DNA of 64,000 bases, from positions 1-64,000 of the forward strand of contig CAJXSZ010000009.1 of NCBI GenBank assembly GCA_913060815.1, given 5' to 3'. Positions 52,848 to 61,706 of this stretch are shown one piece after another. Positions within the stretch are counted from its first letter, which is position 1. Every line of letters starts with the position of its first letter. A program made the translations under genes and the position numbers. The stretch comes from an uncultured Sulfitobacter sp. GTDB lineage: Bacteria; Pseudomonadota; Alphaproteobacteria; Rhodobacterales; Rhodobacteraceae. The notes beneath the pieces were generated by a model that saw nothing but the letters and a program-made list of their open reading frames with translations, ran no database searches and was not told the DNA's origin.

Positions 52848-53287
52848 ATGCGCCTCTCGAAGCTTTTTACATCGGCGGCATTGTCGCTGGGCATGGCAAC
52901 AGCAGCCCATGCCGAAGACCCTGCCAAGCTCATCACCATCCTGACCTCGGCAGAGCCACAAACACAGCTTATGGCCATGGTTTTGACAATGAACGCCAAG
53001 AACGCTGGCGCCGAGGCAGAGGTCCTGCTCTGCGGCCCAGCAGGCGACATTGCGCTTGCCGATGCACCCGCGTCCGCAACAACAGGTCAGCCCCCAAGGA
53101 TGCCAGCCCGCAGGGTTTGATGAAGATGCTCATGGCAAAGAAAGACCTCAAGGTTCAGGTCTGCGCCATCTACCTGCCCGGCAAAGGGATGGACGCCTCG
53201 GTGTTGCTTGACGGTGTAACTGCCGCCGCACCGGACGCCATGGGCGCAGCAATCGTCGACGCAAACACCACCGTAATGAGCTTTTGA
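52848..53287 (+). pseudogene. DsrE-family exported protein, frameshifted in a C run
   Basis: The gene opens with a signal peptide (MRLSKLFTSAALSLGMATAA, cleavage after AHA) and a DsrE/DsrF-like domain with TILTSAEPQTQL and LLCGPAGDIAL. The first frame ends at a stop at 53118-53120 shortly after CAGCCCCCAAGG. Adding one C to the run at 53091-53095 joins it to the second frame, which reads PKDASPQGLMKMLM to VMSF and stops at 53285-53287. Intact relatives have exactly that layout, so a single C is missing: a true mutation, a phase-variable tract, or a sequencing error. The product would be a periplasmic sulfur-carrier. Confidence 0.82.
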
Positions 53288-53293
53288 CAATCC

Positions 53294-53333
53294 GAACCGC
53301 TCCGCAGGGTGACAATTCCCAGCGGAGCGGTTC
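53294..53333 (+). terminator. Strong hairpin after the DsrE gene
   Basis: GAACCGCTCCGC pairs with GCGGAGCGGTTC, 12 perfect base pairs, with an inner GGG/CCC in the loop. There is no T run, only TTCCTCG, so it may be a weak terminator or mRNA-stabilising hairpin. It closes the peroxiredoxin-cyd-dsrE unit. Confidence 0.7.
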
Positions 53334-53474
53334 CTCGAATTGGCATACTTTGCCGATCCGACATCCTTGCAGTTTCCCGCCTCCGCGTGCAGCATCCCTA
53401 AGACCAGCCTGAGCAATAGGTCTGGCATTTTGCACAATGCTCCAAAGCCTGAAACACCAAGAGAACTGATTGAT

Positions 53475-53840
53475 ATGAGCGCCGAAATTCAGCGTAACAA
53501 ACAGCAGGCCGTGGTTCGCGGTTTCATGCTGCGATGCCCGTCTTGCGGCGTTGGAAAGACACTGCACAGATACCTTAAGGTGAAGGACTGCTGTGACCAT
53601 TGCGGCTTGGAACTGCATCATGCCAGCGTTGACGATGGCCCTGCATATTTCACACTGATGGTCGTTGTGGCGGTCATCTTCCCCTTATTTGCGATCATCT
53701 ATGCAAATTTTGACCCGAACCCGCTCGTTGTGGCGATCTCAATGATGGCGCTGGCCACAGCCCTTGCGCTTTTTCTTCTACCGCGTGTGAAGGGCGTGTT
53801 CATCGGATTGCAGTGGGCTTCGCGACTTCACGGCTTTTGA
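53475..53840 (+). CDS. DUF983 zinc-ribbon membrane protein
   Basis: A 121-residue protein: two CxxC pairs, CPSCG and CDHCGL, at about 22-46 form a zinc ribbon, followed by two transmembrane helices (about 60-82 and 85-105) and LPRVKGVFIGLQW. This is the DUF983 family, often near cytochrome oxidase genes. The start at 53475 is chosen by family length; the ribosome-binding site is weak. It lies 188 bases after the DsrE gene and probably has its own promoter. Confidence 0.9.
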   Translation: MSAEIQRNKQQAVVRGFMLRCPSCGVGKTLHRYLKVKDCCDHCGLELHHASVDDGPAYFTLMVVVAVIFPLFAIIYANFDPNPLVVAISMMALATALALFLLPRVKGVFIGLQWASRLHGF

Positions 53841-54022
53841 AACGCCTTCGCCCAAGTTCCGGTAATGAGGAAGGCGTTGTCAGACCCACAGATAAACGTC
53901 AGTGTTGGCGTCCTCCGCACGGAAGACGATATAAATCCTTCCTCCAAGCCAATTCGCGCCCTTCACATCCGTCATGTCTCTAGCGTAGCTTTATCTGACC
54001 AATCCTGAAAGAGAGCGTCCCG

Positions 54023-54637
54023 ATGATCACCCTCCAATTCCTTCTCACGGCCCTCGTGGTCGTGATCGCTCCGGGCACAGGGGTGATCTACACGCTGGCG
54101 CTGGGCCTGGGCCAAGGTCGACGCGCCGCACTTTGGGCCGCGCTCGGTTGCACTTTCGGGATCGTGCCGCATCTGGCGGCAGCAACACTGGGTCTGGCCG
54201 CGATCCTGCACACCTCCGCCGTGCTGTTTACAGTGATGAAATGGGCAGGCGTTGCTTATCTGCTCTACATCGCGTGGCAGACCCTCAAAGACGGCGGCGC
54301 GCTTAGCGTGGACGCCACCCGCAGCGCTCAATCGGGCTGGCAAATTGCACGGCGCGGGGCGCTCATCAACATCCTCAACCCCAAACTCTCGATCTTCTTT
54401 CTGGCCCTGCTGCCCCCATTCCTGTCAGGCACAGCCGCCACAGCCACAATCGAGATGGCCCTGCTGGGCGCAGTCTTCATGGCCATGACATTTGCCGTCT
54501 TCATCCTTTACGGCACTTTCGCTGCTGCCGCCCGCCATTGGCTGCTGGGCTCTGAGCGCGCCATGAAATGGCTCAGCCGCTCCTTCGCCACCATCTTCGC
54601 CGCCCTCGCGGGTCGCTTGGCACTGGAGCGCGCCTGA
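54023..54637 (+). CDS. LysE-family amino-acid exporter
   Basis: A 204-residue inner-membrane protein with about six helices and APGTGVIYTLALGLGQGRRA near the N-terminus and NILNPKLSIFFLALLPPF near 115, the LysE/RhtB translocator motifs. It exports an amino acid or derivative. It begins a tight operon of six genes ending with the TRIC-type channel; its stop overlaps the next start (TGATG). The preceding 182 bases (53841-54022) carry no supported gene. Confidence 0.92.
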   Translation: MITLQFLLTALVVVIAPGTGVIYTLALGLGQGRRAALWAALGCTFGIVPHLAAATLGLAAILHTSAVLFTVMKWAGVAYLLYIAWQTLKDGGALSVDATRSAQSGWQIARRGALINILNPKLSIFFLALLPPFLSGTAATATIEMALLGAVFMAMTFAVFILYGTFAAAARHWLLGSERAMKWLSRSFATIFAALAGRLALERA

Positions 54638-55089
54638 TGCCTCACATCCCCCGCTCACCGCTGATCCTCGGCCTCGCAGGTCTGCTGCCCTTCCTCTGGG
54701 GCGCGGCCGCCACCATGTCGCCTGACCTCAACCAATGGATCATGTCCGCGCTACACCCGCGCATGACCGCACCGCACGTACAACTGTTCTATGGTGCAAT
54801 CATCCTGTCGTTCATGTCGGGCGTGCTCTGGGGTTTCGCCACCAAAGCCGACGGCTCCCGCGAAACCCTCGGCTACATCCTATCGGTACTCCCCGCGCTC
54901 TGGGCTTTCTTCACTACGGGCGGCGGCCCCACGTCGGCGGCCCTCAATCTGATGATCGGCTTCGCGGCGCTGCTGATCCTCGACATGACCTTTGCCCGCT
55001 GGGGTCTGGCACCCCCATGGTGGATGCCCCTGCGCCTGCTGCTGACAGGGATCGTCCTGATCTGCCTTGCTGTCACGGCATTTGCATGA
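54637..55089 (+). CDS. DUF3429 membrane protein
   Basis: A 150-residue protein with about five hydrophobic helices. LILGLAGLLPFLWGAA and YGAIILSFMSGVLWGF are typical of DUF3429, a family of unknown function in proteobacteria. The gene overlaps LysE by one base and the following methyltransferase by four bases (ATGA). Confidence 0.87.
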   Translation: MPHIPRSPLILGLAGLLPFLWGAAATMSPDLNQWIMSALHPRMTAPHVQLFYGAIILSFMSGVLWGFATKADGSRETLGYILSVLPALWAFFTTGGGPTSAALNLMIGFAALLILDMTFARWGLAPPWWMPLRLLLTGIVLICLAVTAFA

Positions 55090-55679
55090 GCGATCCCGAC
55101 ACACTCAAGGTCTACGCTACCCAAGCCGCCGACTACGCCGCTTTTTCCAGCGATCACCTCTCCCGTGACCCGCTGCTCACCGCATTTATCGCGGCACTGC
55201 CCGCAGGCGGCCATGCCCTCGATCTAGGCTGCGGGCCGGGTGCTGCGGCCGCCGTTATGGCAGGCGCGGGCCTGCACGTCCACGCCACCGATGCCGTGGC
55301 GGAAATGATCGCGCTGGTCCCCGCACACCCACACATCCGCGCCGAAGTGCATACCTTTGACCAGATCAGTGGCACGGACCTCTACGACGGTATCTGGGCT
55401 AACTACAGCCTCCTGCATGCCCCGCGCGAACAGCTGCCCACTATCCTGCGCGCCCTGCATACCGCCCTCAAATCAGGCGGCCAGCTCCACATCGCCATGA
55501 AACTCGGCGACACTACCGATCGCGACAGCATCGGCCGCCAGTACACCTATGTGACCGAGGCCGAACTGCGCAGCCTGCTTACTGCCGCAGGCTTCACGCC
55601 CACCAAAAAGCACGAAGGACGCGACAAAGGGCTGGACGGCACCTATGCCGATTGGATAGCACTCGCCGCATATGGCTAG
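55086..55679 (+). CDS. SAM-dependent methyltransferase, class I
   Basis: A 197-residue methyltransferase with SAM loop [13 protein letters not shown] near 44-56 and the following [24 protein letters not shown] and [11 protein letters not shown] complete the core. The start [20 protein letters not shown] is typical of small methyltransferases near rnhA. Substrate unknown. It overlaps the rnhA start by eight bases. Confidence 0.9.
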   Translation: MSDPDTLKVYATQAADYAAFSSDHLSRDPLLTAFIAALPAGGHALDLGCGPGAAAAVMAGAGLHVHATDAVAEMIALVPAHPHIRAEVHTFDQISGTDLYDGIWANYSLLHAPREQLPTILRALHTALKSGGQLHIAMKLGDTTDRDSIGRQYTYVTEAELRSLLTAAGFTPTKKHEGRDKGLDGTYADWIALAAYG

Positions 55680-56127
55680 ACTCTTCGCATACACAGACGG
55701 CGCCTGTTCAGGCAATCCCGGCCCCGGTGGCTGGGGCGCACTCATGCAAGCAATGGATGGCGATACTGTCGTCAAAGAGCGTGAGCTTAAAGGCGGTGAG
55801 GCCAATACCACGAACAACCGCATGGAACTGCTGGCGGCGATCCACGCGCTTGAAGCACTCGAGCGCGACACAGAGATCACACTGGTCACAGACAGCAACT
55901 ACGTCAAAAACGGTATCACAGGCTGGATCTTTGGCTGGAAGAAAAACGGCTGGAAAAACGCCGCGAAAAAGCCCGTCAAAAACGCCGAGCTGTGGCAGCG
56001 TCTGGATGCCGCGAACGCCCGCCACCGCGTCACATGGGAATGGGTAAAGGGCCACGCAGGCCACCCCGAGAACGAACGCGCAGATGCGCTGGCCCGCGCT
56101 GGCATGGCCCCGTTCAAACCCAAATGA
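55672..56127 (+). CDS. rnhA: Ribonuclease HI
   Basis: A 151-residue enzyme that cuts the RNA of RNA-DNA hybrids. Catalytic Asp is in [15 protein letters not shown], Glu in [10 protein letters not shown], Asp in [10 protein letters not shown] and the last Asp in [11 protein letters not shown], with the basic handle [16 protein letters not shown]. All four active-site carboxylates are present. It overlaps genes on both sides. Confidence 0.97.
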   Translation: MARLFAYTDGACSGNPGPGGWGALMQAMDGDTVVKERELKGGEANTTNNRMELLAAIHALEALERDTEITLVTDSNYVKNGITGWIFGWKKNGWKNAAKKPVKNAELWQRLDAANARHRVTWEWVKGHAGHPENERADALARAGMAPFKPK

Positions 56128-56513
56128 AACAGATCGCCTGCCCCGTGGCCCTGCACCCTGATGGGGCCACCCGCCGTATCGCGGTATACCAAGACCCCAC
56201 AGGTGGCCTGAAGCTCGCCCACACGATCACCCCCTCCCCCCAAGACGCCGCAGGCAAGGCCGCCCGCCTCCTCTTTGCCATGAGCGCGCTTGAAACCCGC
56301 GCGGCTCTTCCCATCGGCACGTTGGCGACCAGTAGCCAGATGTGGCACTTCGCCCTCTGCCGCATTGTGCCGCCTGTGCGGGAGCAATGGAAGCACCTGC
56401 ACGCTGATGCAGGCACACTCCTACACTGGACATGGATGCCCCTTGGTGCACCACTCGCAGGGCTAGGCCCCGCAGACACAAGCGCACTTGCGTGGATCAG
56501 GTCCACCTTATGA
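56124..56513 (+). CDS. Uncharacterised protein between rnhA and the TRIC-type channel
   Basis: A 129-residue soluble protein starting [20 protein letters not shown]. It overlaps rnhA and the channel gene by four bases each, so it is surely translated. No clear domain is visible; the C-terminal [20 protein letters not shown] resembles the ends of some Nudix-family proteins (the xxWHPL element), but no Nudix box (GX5EX7REUXEE) is present, so it would be inactive if related. It may be restricted to Rhodobacterales. Confidence 0.7.
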   Translation: MKQIACPVALHPDGATRRIAVYQDPTGGLKLAHTITPSPQDAAGKAARLLFAMSALETRAALPIGTLATSSQMWHFALCRIVPPVREQWKHLHADAGTLLHWTWMPLGAPLAGLGPADTSALAWIRSTL

Positions 56514-57133
56514 GCCTCATCGATTTCCTCGACTACGCCTCCGTCATCGTCTTTGCGATCACGGGTGCGCTGGTGGCCAGCCGCGCCCAGCTTGATCTGG
56601 TGGGCTTTGCCTTCATCGCCTGCCTGACTGCGGTGGGCGGCGGCACCATCCGCGACATCCTGCTGGACCGAAATCCCATCTTCTGGATCGCCCAACCCGC
56701 ATATCTTGCCGCCGCCGCAAGTGCTGCCCTCATCATCTTCTTTACCGCCCACCTGCTCCAATCCCGCCTACGCACCATCATCTGGCTCGATAGCCTCGCC
56801 CTCGCCGTGGCTGTGGCCGCAGGTACTGGCGTCGCAATCAGCCTCGAGCAAGGTCCCACAATCACCGTGCTCATGGGTATCGTCACGGGCTGCATGGGAG
56901 GTCTGATGCGCGACGTGGTCGTGGGTGATGTTCCGGTGGTCCTGAAACAGGGTGAGCTTTACGTCACTGCCGCCTTCGCAGGGGCCGCGACAACCGTGCT
57001 GCTCAACAGCTACTTTCCCGATATCCCGTACAGCCTGCTCATAGGTGCAGCTATCACGTGGACGCTGCGCGCTGGATCTATCTACTTCGGCTGGCATCTG
57101 CCCGTCTACAAAAGCACCCCGCCAAAATCCTGA
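56510..57133 (+). CDS. Trimeric intracellular cation channel (UPF0126) family protein
   Basis: A 207-residue membrane protein of seven helices with two repeats, each carrying a GGGTIRDILL and GCMGGLMRDVVVGDVPVVL motif. This is the TRIC/UPF0126 family, forming K+-permeable trimers in structural studies of bacterial members. It ends the LysE-to-TRIC operon and is convergent with the GlsB-type gene across the composite repeat. Confidence 0.92.
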   Translation: MSLIDFLDYASVIVFAITGALVASRAQLDLVGFAFIACLTAVGGGTIRDILLDRNPIFWIAQPAYLAAAASAALIIFFTAHLLQSRLRTIIWLDSLALAVAVAAGTGVAISLEQGPTITVLMGIVTGCMGGLMRDVVVGDVPVVLKQGELYVTAAFAGAATTVLLNSYFPDIPYSLLIGAAITWTLRAGSIYFGWHLPVYKSTPPKS

Positions 57134-57141
57134 GCCTGTTT

Positions 57142-57198
57142 CTTTTGGTCAAAAATATCCCGGGGGAATTGGCCAAAGGCCAAGGGGGCAGCGCCCCT
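57142..57198. repeat. Composite intergenic repeat, copy 2 (inverse orientation)
   Basis: CTTTTGGTC-AAAAATATCCCGGGGG (shown in two parts) at 57142-57166 is the reverse complement of the element at 13485-13510, and a hairpin GGGGC-AGC-GCCCC follows at 57185-57197. As in copy 1 it lies between two convergent genes. Confidence 0.6.
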
Positions 57199-57204
57199 AT
57201 TCCA

Positions 57205-57441
57205 TCACTTGCGCCAATGAAACGGCACAATGATCAATGCGCCAATCGACGACACAATCGCGTTCACTCCCGGCGAGGCAAACCCGAACCCGAACATCAA
57301 CCGCACGAAATAGAACACGAACGCGCCACCGATGCAGATAATGATCGACTGTAGAATCCCGTTGTGCGTGAATTCGGTCTTCTCGGCGAGGTAGCCAACG
57401 ATCCCCGCAATCACAACTGTGCCAATCATCGTGGGAAACAT
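57205..57441 (-). CDS. GlsB/YeaQ/YmgE family small membrane protein
   Basis: A 78-residue protein with three helices: MIGTVVIAGIVGYLAEK, ILQSIIICIGGAFVFYFV, and SIGALIIVPFHW. This is the transglycosylase-associated/YeaQ family linked to general stress. It sits between fmt (same strand, six bases upstream) and the composite repeat, and may be co-transcribed with fmt. Confidence 0.9.
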   Translation of the reverse strand: MFPTMIGTVVIAGIVGYLAEKTEFTHNGILQSIIICIGGAFVFYFVRLMFGFGFASPGVNAIVSSIGALIIVPFHWRK

Positions 57442-57447
57442 TGCGCT

Positions 57448-58362
57448 CTATCCTTTGCCTAGGTCTGTACCAACTGCAATCTGCATGCCGCGCTGGAACA
57501 CGTCCACATCCTGCGCGCCCTTGCCCGCCTTTTGCAAGCGCGTCAGCGCCACAGCACCCTGCCCGCACGCGACATGCAACTGATTATCCAGCACCATACC
57601 CGATGGCCCTGAACCATCTATAACGTGCGATCCCAGTACCTTGATGCGCACCCCGTCCAATTCAAACCACGCTCCCGGAAAGGGCGACAGACCACGGATC
57701 AGACGGTCGACCTCAGCTGCAGAACAGCTCCAGTCGATCCGCGCTTCGGCCTTGTCGATCTTCTCGGCATAGATCACGCCGTCTTCGGGCTGCATCTGCG
57801 GCTCCAGATCATCCAGCCCGCCCAGCGCTTCCACAATGAGCCGCGCACCCATGTCCGCCAGCCGGTCATGCAATTGCGCCGTGGTCTCTTGTGTCCCGAT
57901 ATCCAGTGTATCGCGCAGCAGCACAGGGCCGGTATCCAGTCCGGCCTCCATCTGCATGATGCACACACCCGTCTGCGCATCCCCCGCCATGATCGCGCGG
58001 TGAATGGGTGCTGCCCCGCGCCAGCGCGGAAGCAGGCTCGCATGAATGTTCAAACACCCCCGCGCAGGTGCGTCCAATATTGCCTGCGGCAGGATCAGCC
58101 CGTAAGCCACCACAACCGCAACATCGGCCTCCAGCGCAGCAAAGTCAGCCTGTGCCTCGACCGACCTGAGCGATACAGGTGTCCGCACTTCTAACCCCAA
58201 TGCCTCGGCGCGTGCGTGCACAGGCGACGGGCGGTCCTTTTTGCCCCGTCCCGCAGGTCTGGGCGGCTGGGAGTAGACGGCGGCAATCTCGTGACCCGCT
58301 TCCACCAATGCGTCCAGAACCCCCACCGAGAAGTCTGGCGTGCCCATAAATACAATGCGCAT
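57448..58362 (-). CDS. fmt: Methionyl-tRNA formyltransferase
   Basis: A 304-residue enzyme that formylates initiator Met-t[22 protein letters not shown] opens the Rossmann domain, the folate-binding and catalytic [14 protein letters not shown] is near 108, and the C-terminal OB domain is complete. It lies four bases downstream of the deformylase paralogues, the common def-fmt order. Confidence 0.96.
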   Translation of the reverse strand: MRIVFMGTPDFSVGVLDALVEAGHEIAAVYSQPPRPAGRGKKDRPSPVHARAEALGLEVRTPVSLRSVEAQADFAALEADVAVVVAYGLILPQAILDAPARGCLNIHASLLPRWRGAAPIHRAIMAGDAQTGVCIMQMEAGLDTGPVLLRDTLDIGTQETTAQLHDRLADMGARLIVEALGGLDDLEPQMQPEDGVIYAEKIDKAEARIDWSCSAAEVDRLIRGLSPFPGAWFELDGVRIKVLGSHVIDGSGPSGMVLDNQLHVACGQGAVALTRLQKAGKGAQDVDVFQRGMQIAVGTDLGKG

Positions 58363-58366
58363 CAGT

Positions 58367-58864
58367 TCACCCGTTCATCTTGCGTGCACGCTTGATGAGC
58401 ATGTCGCGCTTTACCTTGCTCAGGCGGTCAAAATACATCTTGCCGTCCAAGTGGTCGATCTGGTGCTGCACACTGGTGGCGTCCAACCCGACAAAGTCAC
58501 GCTCGATGATGCTGCCCGTCTCGTCGAGGTAGCGCACCCGAACGCCGCGCGGACGCGATACTTTCGCCGAGACACCCGACAAACAGGGCGAGGCTTCCTC
58601 GTGCACATTCATAATGGCCGAGGCGTCAATGATTTCGGGGTTGGCCAGCCTGATCCGCTTGTCGCGCGCCTCGGACGTGTCCACTACGGCAAGCCGCTGC
58701 ATCACGCCGATCTGTGGCGCGCCAAGACCCACACCCGGCATGGCGTCCATCGTCTCGATCATGTCGTCCCAGATGGCGCGTGTCTCGTCGCTCACTTCTG
58801 TGACTTCTTCGCACTTGGTCCGCAACCGCTTGTCAGGCCAGCTCAATATCTTGCGCACACTCAT
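58367..58864 (-). CDS. Peptide deformylase paralogue with substituted active site
   Basis: A 165-residue protein of the deformylase fold. Motif 1 is GVGLGAPQ (44-51). Motif 2, normally EGCLS, reads SPCLS with Cys94 kept. Motif 3, normally HExDH, reads HQIDH (134-138): the catalytic Glu is Gln135. The metal ligands Cys and both His remain, so metal binding is possible but deformylation should be strongly impaired. It is next to fmt, overlapping the second paralogue by four bases. It may be a regulatory or binding relative. Confidence 0.9.
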   Translation of the reverse strand: MSVRKILSWPDKRLRTKCEEVTEVSDETRAIWDDMIETMDAMPGVGLGAPQIGVMQRLAVVDTSEARDKRIRLANPEIIDASAIMNVHEEASPCLSGVSAKVSRPRGVRVRYLDETGSIIERDFVGLDATSVQHQIDHLDGKMYFDRLSKVKRDMLIKRARKMNG

Positions 58865-59355
58865 GCCGCATACTCCGCTTCCAATGCCGCACGGGCGTCC
58901 GCATCCAGATGATCGAAAGTCACCACCCCGTCGAGGTGGTCCAACTCATGCTGCACACATGCCGCGGCAAACCCGTTGAAACTCTGCACATACCGCCCGC
59001 CATTCAATCCTGTCCACACCATCTGGACCTGCGCTGGGCGCGAAATCTCGGCGCTCACACCCGGAATGCTCAGGCAGCCTTCCGCGTTACTCGCCCGCTC
59101 CTCGCTCACTTCCATCAGCATCGGGTTGATACAGACGATCGGATCGGGCTTGCCCTCTTTCCAGCCTGTGTCCATCACAAAAATCCGAACCATCGCGCCG
59201 ACCTGCGGCCCCGCCAATCCGCGACCGGGCGCGTCGTACATGGTCTCCAGCATATCCGCCGCCAGCGCTTCAATCTCGGGCGTGATCGCCTCGACTGGCG
59301 CACAAATCTCGGTCAATCGCGCATCGGGCCACTGAACAATCGGCAGCACGCTCAT
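58861..59355 (-). CDS. Peptide deformylase, second copy
   Basis: A 164-residue deformylase. Motif 1 is GRGLAGPQ, with Gly for the usual Ala; motif 2 EGCLS (92-96) and motif 3 HELDH (136-140) are canonical, so the catalytic centre is present. It overlaps both neighbouring deformylase genes by four bases (ATGA). Removes formyl from nascent chains with Fe or Zn; which of the three copies is the main enzyme cannot be told from sequence, but the copy at 59352-59870 is the closest to the standard. Confidence 0.93.
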   Translation of the reverse strand: MSVLPIVQWPDARLTEICAPVEAITPEIEALAADMLETMYDAPGRGLAGPQVGAMVRIFVMDTGWKEGKPDPIVCINPMLMEVSEERASNAEGCLSIPGVSAEISRPAQVQMVWTGLNGGRYVQSFNGFAAACVQHELDHLDGVVTFDHLDADARAALEAEYAA

Positions 59356-59870
59356 CCGCGGGCCAGCTCGCGCTTGAATTTAACCATCTTGCGCGTCAGC
59401 ATCTGCCGCTTGAGCGGTTTGAGGTAGTCGATGAAGAGCTTGCCATCGAGGTGGTCAATCTCGTGCTGCACACAAGTGGCCCACAAACCGTCCATCGCCT
59501 CCCGCTGCTCGTTGCCATCACGGTCGATCCACGTGACTTCGACTTCAGCAGGGCGCGTCACATCGGCAAACTGCTCGGGCAGGCTCAGACAGCCTTCCTC
59601 ATAGGTGTTCAGCTCCTCGGAGCTCGCCACGATCTGCGGGTTGAACATCACCAGCGGGCGCGGCTTCTCACCTTGCTCCTTGACGCAATCAAGCACGACA
59701 AGACGGCTCAGCACACCCACCTGCGGTGCGGCCAGCCCAACACCGGGCGCGTCATACATCGTCGCCAGCATGTCATCGGCCAGCGTGCGCAGATCATCGG
59801 TGATGTCCTCCACAGCGGCACAGGTTTTCTTGAGGCGCGGATCGGGGTGATAAAGAATAGGGCGTTTCAT
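59352..59870 (-). CDS. def: Peptide deformylase, canonical copy
   Basis: A 172-residue enzyme with all three motifs standard: GVGLAAPQ (43-50), EGCLS (92-96) and HEIDH (136-140), and MKRPILYHPDPRLKK at the start. It removes the N-formyl group from new proteins. It is the first gene of the def-def-def-fmt operon. The start at 59870 begins the usual N-terminus; a longer frame to 59921 is not supported. Confidence 0.95.
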   Translation of the reverse strand: MKRPILYHPDPRLKKTCAAVEDITDDLRTLADDMLATMYDAPGVGLAAPQVGVLSRLVVLDCVKEQGEKPRPLVMFNPQIVASSEELNTYEEGCLSLPEQFADVTRPAEVEVTWIDRDGNEQREAMDGLWATCVQHEIDHLDGKLFIDYLKPLKRQMLTRKMVKFKRELARG

Positions 59871-59968
59871 GCAAAACCATGTAGGCCATGGCCCCCTCTG
59901 CCGCAAGCAGGGCTTGCACATAAGTCTGGCACAGATACCTTGGCGCCAAACCCAGCAGGAGAGACAGT

Positions 59969-61138
59969 ATGAGCTTTGACACCCCCATTGAACGCCGCGG
60001 CACCCATTGTGTGAAATGGGACGGGATGGAGAGCATTTACGGCGTCCCCGCCGATACAGGCATCTCCATGTGGGTCGCGGATATGGATTTCGCCGCCGCC
60101 CCCGTAATCCAGCAGGCCGTGCAGAATATGGTCGATCACGGCGTATATGGCTACTTCGGCGACGACAGCAAATACCGCGCGGCGATCCAGTGGTGGATGA
60201 AAGAGCGCCACGGTTGGGACCTTGATCCCGCGCACATCTTCACCACCCATGGCCTTGTGAACGGCACGGCCATGTGCGTCGATGCCTTCACCGAGAAAGG
60301 TGACGGCGTGGTCCTCTTCACCCCCGTTTATCACGCCTTTGCCAAAGTCATTAAGGCGGCCGAGCGTGAGGTGGTCGAGTGTCAGATGGTCCGACGCGAT
60401 GGCCGCTACCACATGGATTTCGACGCCTATGACGCGCAGATGACAGGCAATGAAAAAATGGTCATGCTCTGCTCGCCGCACAATCCGGGTGGCACCGTCT
60501 GGACGGTAGAAGAACTCGAGCAAGTCGCCGCCTTCGCCAAGCGTCACGATCTGATCCTTGTTTCCGACGAGATTCACCATGATCTGGTGATGCCAGGCCA
60601 TAAACACACCGTCATGGCCAATATCGAGGGCGTCTCCGACCGCCTCGTTATGATGACCGCCACGACCAAGACGTTCAACATCGCTGGGTCACACTCTGGC
60701 AACGTCATCATCGCCGATCCCGTCCTGCGCGAGAAATTCGCCGCACGGATGGCAGCACTTGGTCTCTCGCCCAACAGCTTTGGTCTCTTTATGGCTACCG
60801 CCGCCTACTCTCCCGAAGGGGCCAAATGGGTGGACGAGATGGTGGAATACCTCGACGGCAACCGCCGCCTCTTTGATGAAGCGGTGAACGCTATCCCAGG
60901 TCTCAAATCCATGCCTCTGGCCGCAACATACCTCGCATGGGTCGACTTCGAAGATACAGGTATGAGCCGCGAGGAATTCACCAAACGAGTCGAGCAGGGT
61001 GCAGCCATCGCCGCCAATCACGGCCCGACTTTTGGTTCAGGCGGTGAGACATTCCTGCGTTTCAACATCGCCACACCCCGTGCACGGGTTGAGGAAGCCT
61101 GCGAACGGCTGGCTGAGGCCTTCAAAGACCTGCAATAA
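59969..61138 (+). CDS. PatB/MalY-type PLP-dependent C-S lyase
   Basis: A 389-residue aminotransferase-fold enzyme. WVADMDFAAAP near 32-42 and the PLP-lysine in TATTKTFNIAG near 234 identify the MalY/PatB cystathionine beta-lyase group; GVYGYFGD and LCSPHNPGGTVW are further family blocks. It cleaves cystathionine or cysteine conjugates, releasing a thiol and pyruvate. A GGAGAGACAGT ribosome-binding region precedes the ATG. It is divergent from def and followed by a terminator. Confidence 0.92.
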   Translation: MSFDTPIERRGTHCVKWDGMESIYGVPADTGISMWVADMDFAAAPVIQQAVQNMVDHGVYGYFGDDSKYRAAIQWWMKERHGWDLDPAHIFTTHGLVNGTAMCVDAFTEKGDGVVLFTPVYHAFAKVIKAAEREVVECQMVRRDGRYHMDFDAYDAQMTGNEKMVMLCSPHNPGGTVWTVEELEQVAAFAKRHDLILVSDEIHHDLVMPGHKHTVMANIEGVSDRLVMMTATTKTFNIAGSHSGNVIIADPVLREKFAARMAALGLSPNSFGLFMATAAYSPEGAKWVDEMVEYLDGNRRLFDEAVNAIPGLKSMPLAATYLAWVDFEDTGMSREEFTKRVEQGAAIAANHGPTFGSGGETFLRFNIATPRARVEEACERLAEAFKDLQ

Positions 61139-61143
61139 CAAGG

Positions 61144-61171
61144 AAGGGCGCTCTGGATCAGGGCGCCCTCT
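61144..61171. terminator. Hairpin terminator after the PatB gene
   Basis: GAAGGGCGC pairs with GCGCCCTCTTC (one bulged C) around CTCTGGATCAGG. It lies between the PatB gene and the convergent small gene at 61194 and can serve both strands, though the T run is short. Confidence 0.72.
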
Positions 61172-61193
61172 TCACTCCGCGGATGAGAAATCC

Positions 61194-61532
61194 TCAGCGC
61201 GGCGCAGCTGCCTGCGCTTCTGTTTCGTGCTCTGTTACCACAGCATATTTCACCGCAGCCGAGCGTTTGATCGTGAAGATATGTTCGCCCTTCTCACTCT
61301 CACAGCGGGTGATCAGACATTGGTGCAGGTGATCGGCCCCGTCATAAAGGTCTACTACGCCTTCCAACACGGGCACATCCACACCAGCAACCGCAAACCC
61401 CGATGCCCAACTGCGCAAGACGGGATAATAGACGCCCGCGGCCTTCACACACAGGTTGGATGCGCGCTCAGGATGGCGCATCCGCGGCTTGGCCAGTCCT
61501 GCCTCGAACCCTTTGGGCAAAAATACGTCCAT
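61194..61532 (-). CDS. Conserved protein of unknown function, 112 residues
   Basis: A soluble protein beginning MDVFLPKGFEAGLAKPRMRH with a central AAGVYYPVLRSWASGFAV and VLEGVVDLYDGADHLHQCLI, then KGEHIFTIKRS. No motif is recognised; the repeated pattern of short strands suggests a beta-rich fold. The start has GGGAGAAGAATC upstream. The gene stands alone, convergent with the PatB gene and divergent from the GST. Confidence 0.72.
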   Translation of the reverse strand: MDVFLPKGFEAGLAKPRMRHPERASNLCVKAAGVYYPVLRSWASGFAVAGVDVPVLEGVVDLYDGADHLHQCLITRCESEKGEHIFTIKRSAAVKYAVVTEHETEAQAAAPR

Positions 61533-61706
61533 GATTCTTCTCCCGTTGCTTGAAATAAGAGTTGTACTGAAAGTTATCTAAAGCAACCAATATTTGAAAT
61601 TTTGTTTCGTCTGTGTATTTCTGCACGCCTCCTGCGCGCGCAGCTCCCTTAGACTCCTAAACCCCGAAGGTTACATGTTTATGAAAGTTTGAAAGAGGAG
61701 ACGGAC

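Noticed and set aside
53880-53975. 31-codon minus-strand frame MTDVKGANWLGGRIYIVFRA and onward between DUF983 and LysE genes
   Set aside because: It has an ATG and a weak AGAGAC before it, but it is too short and has no visible conservation to call a gene; kept as a possible remnant.
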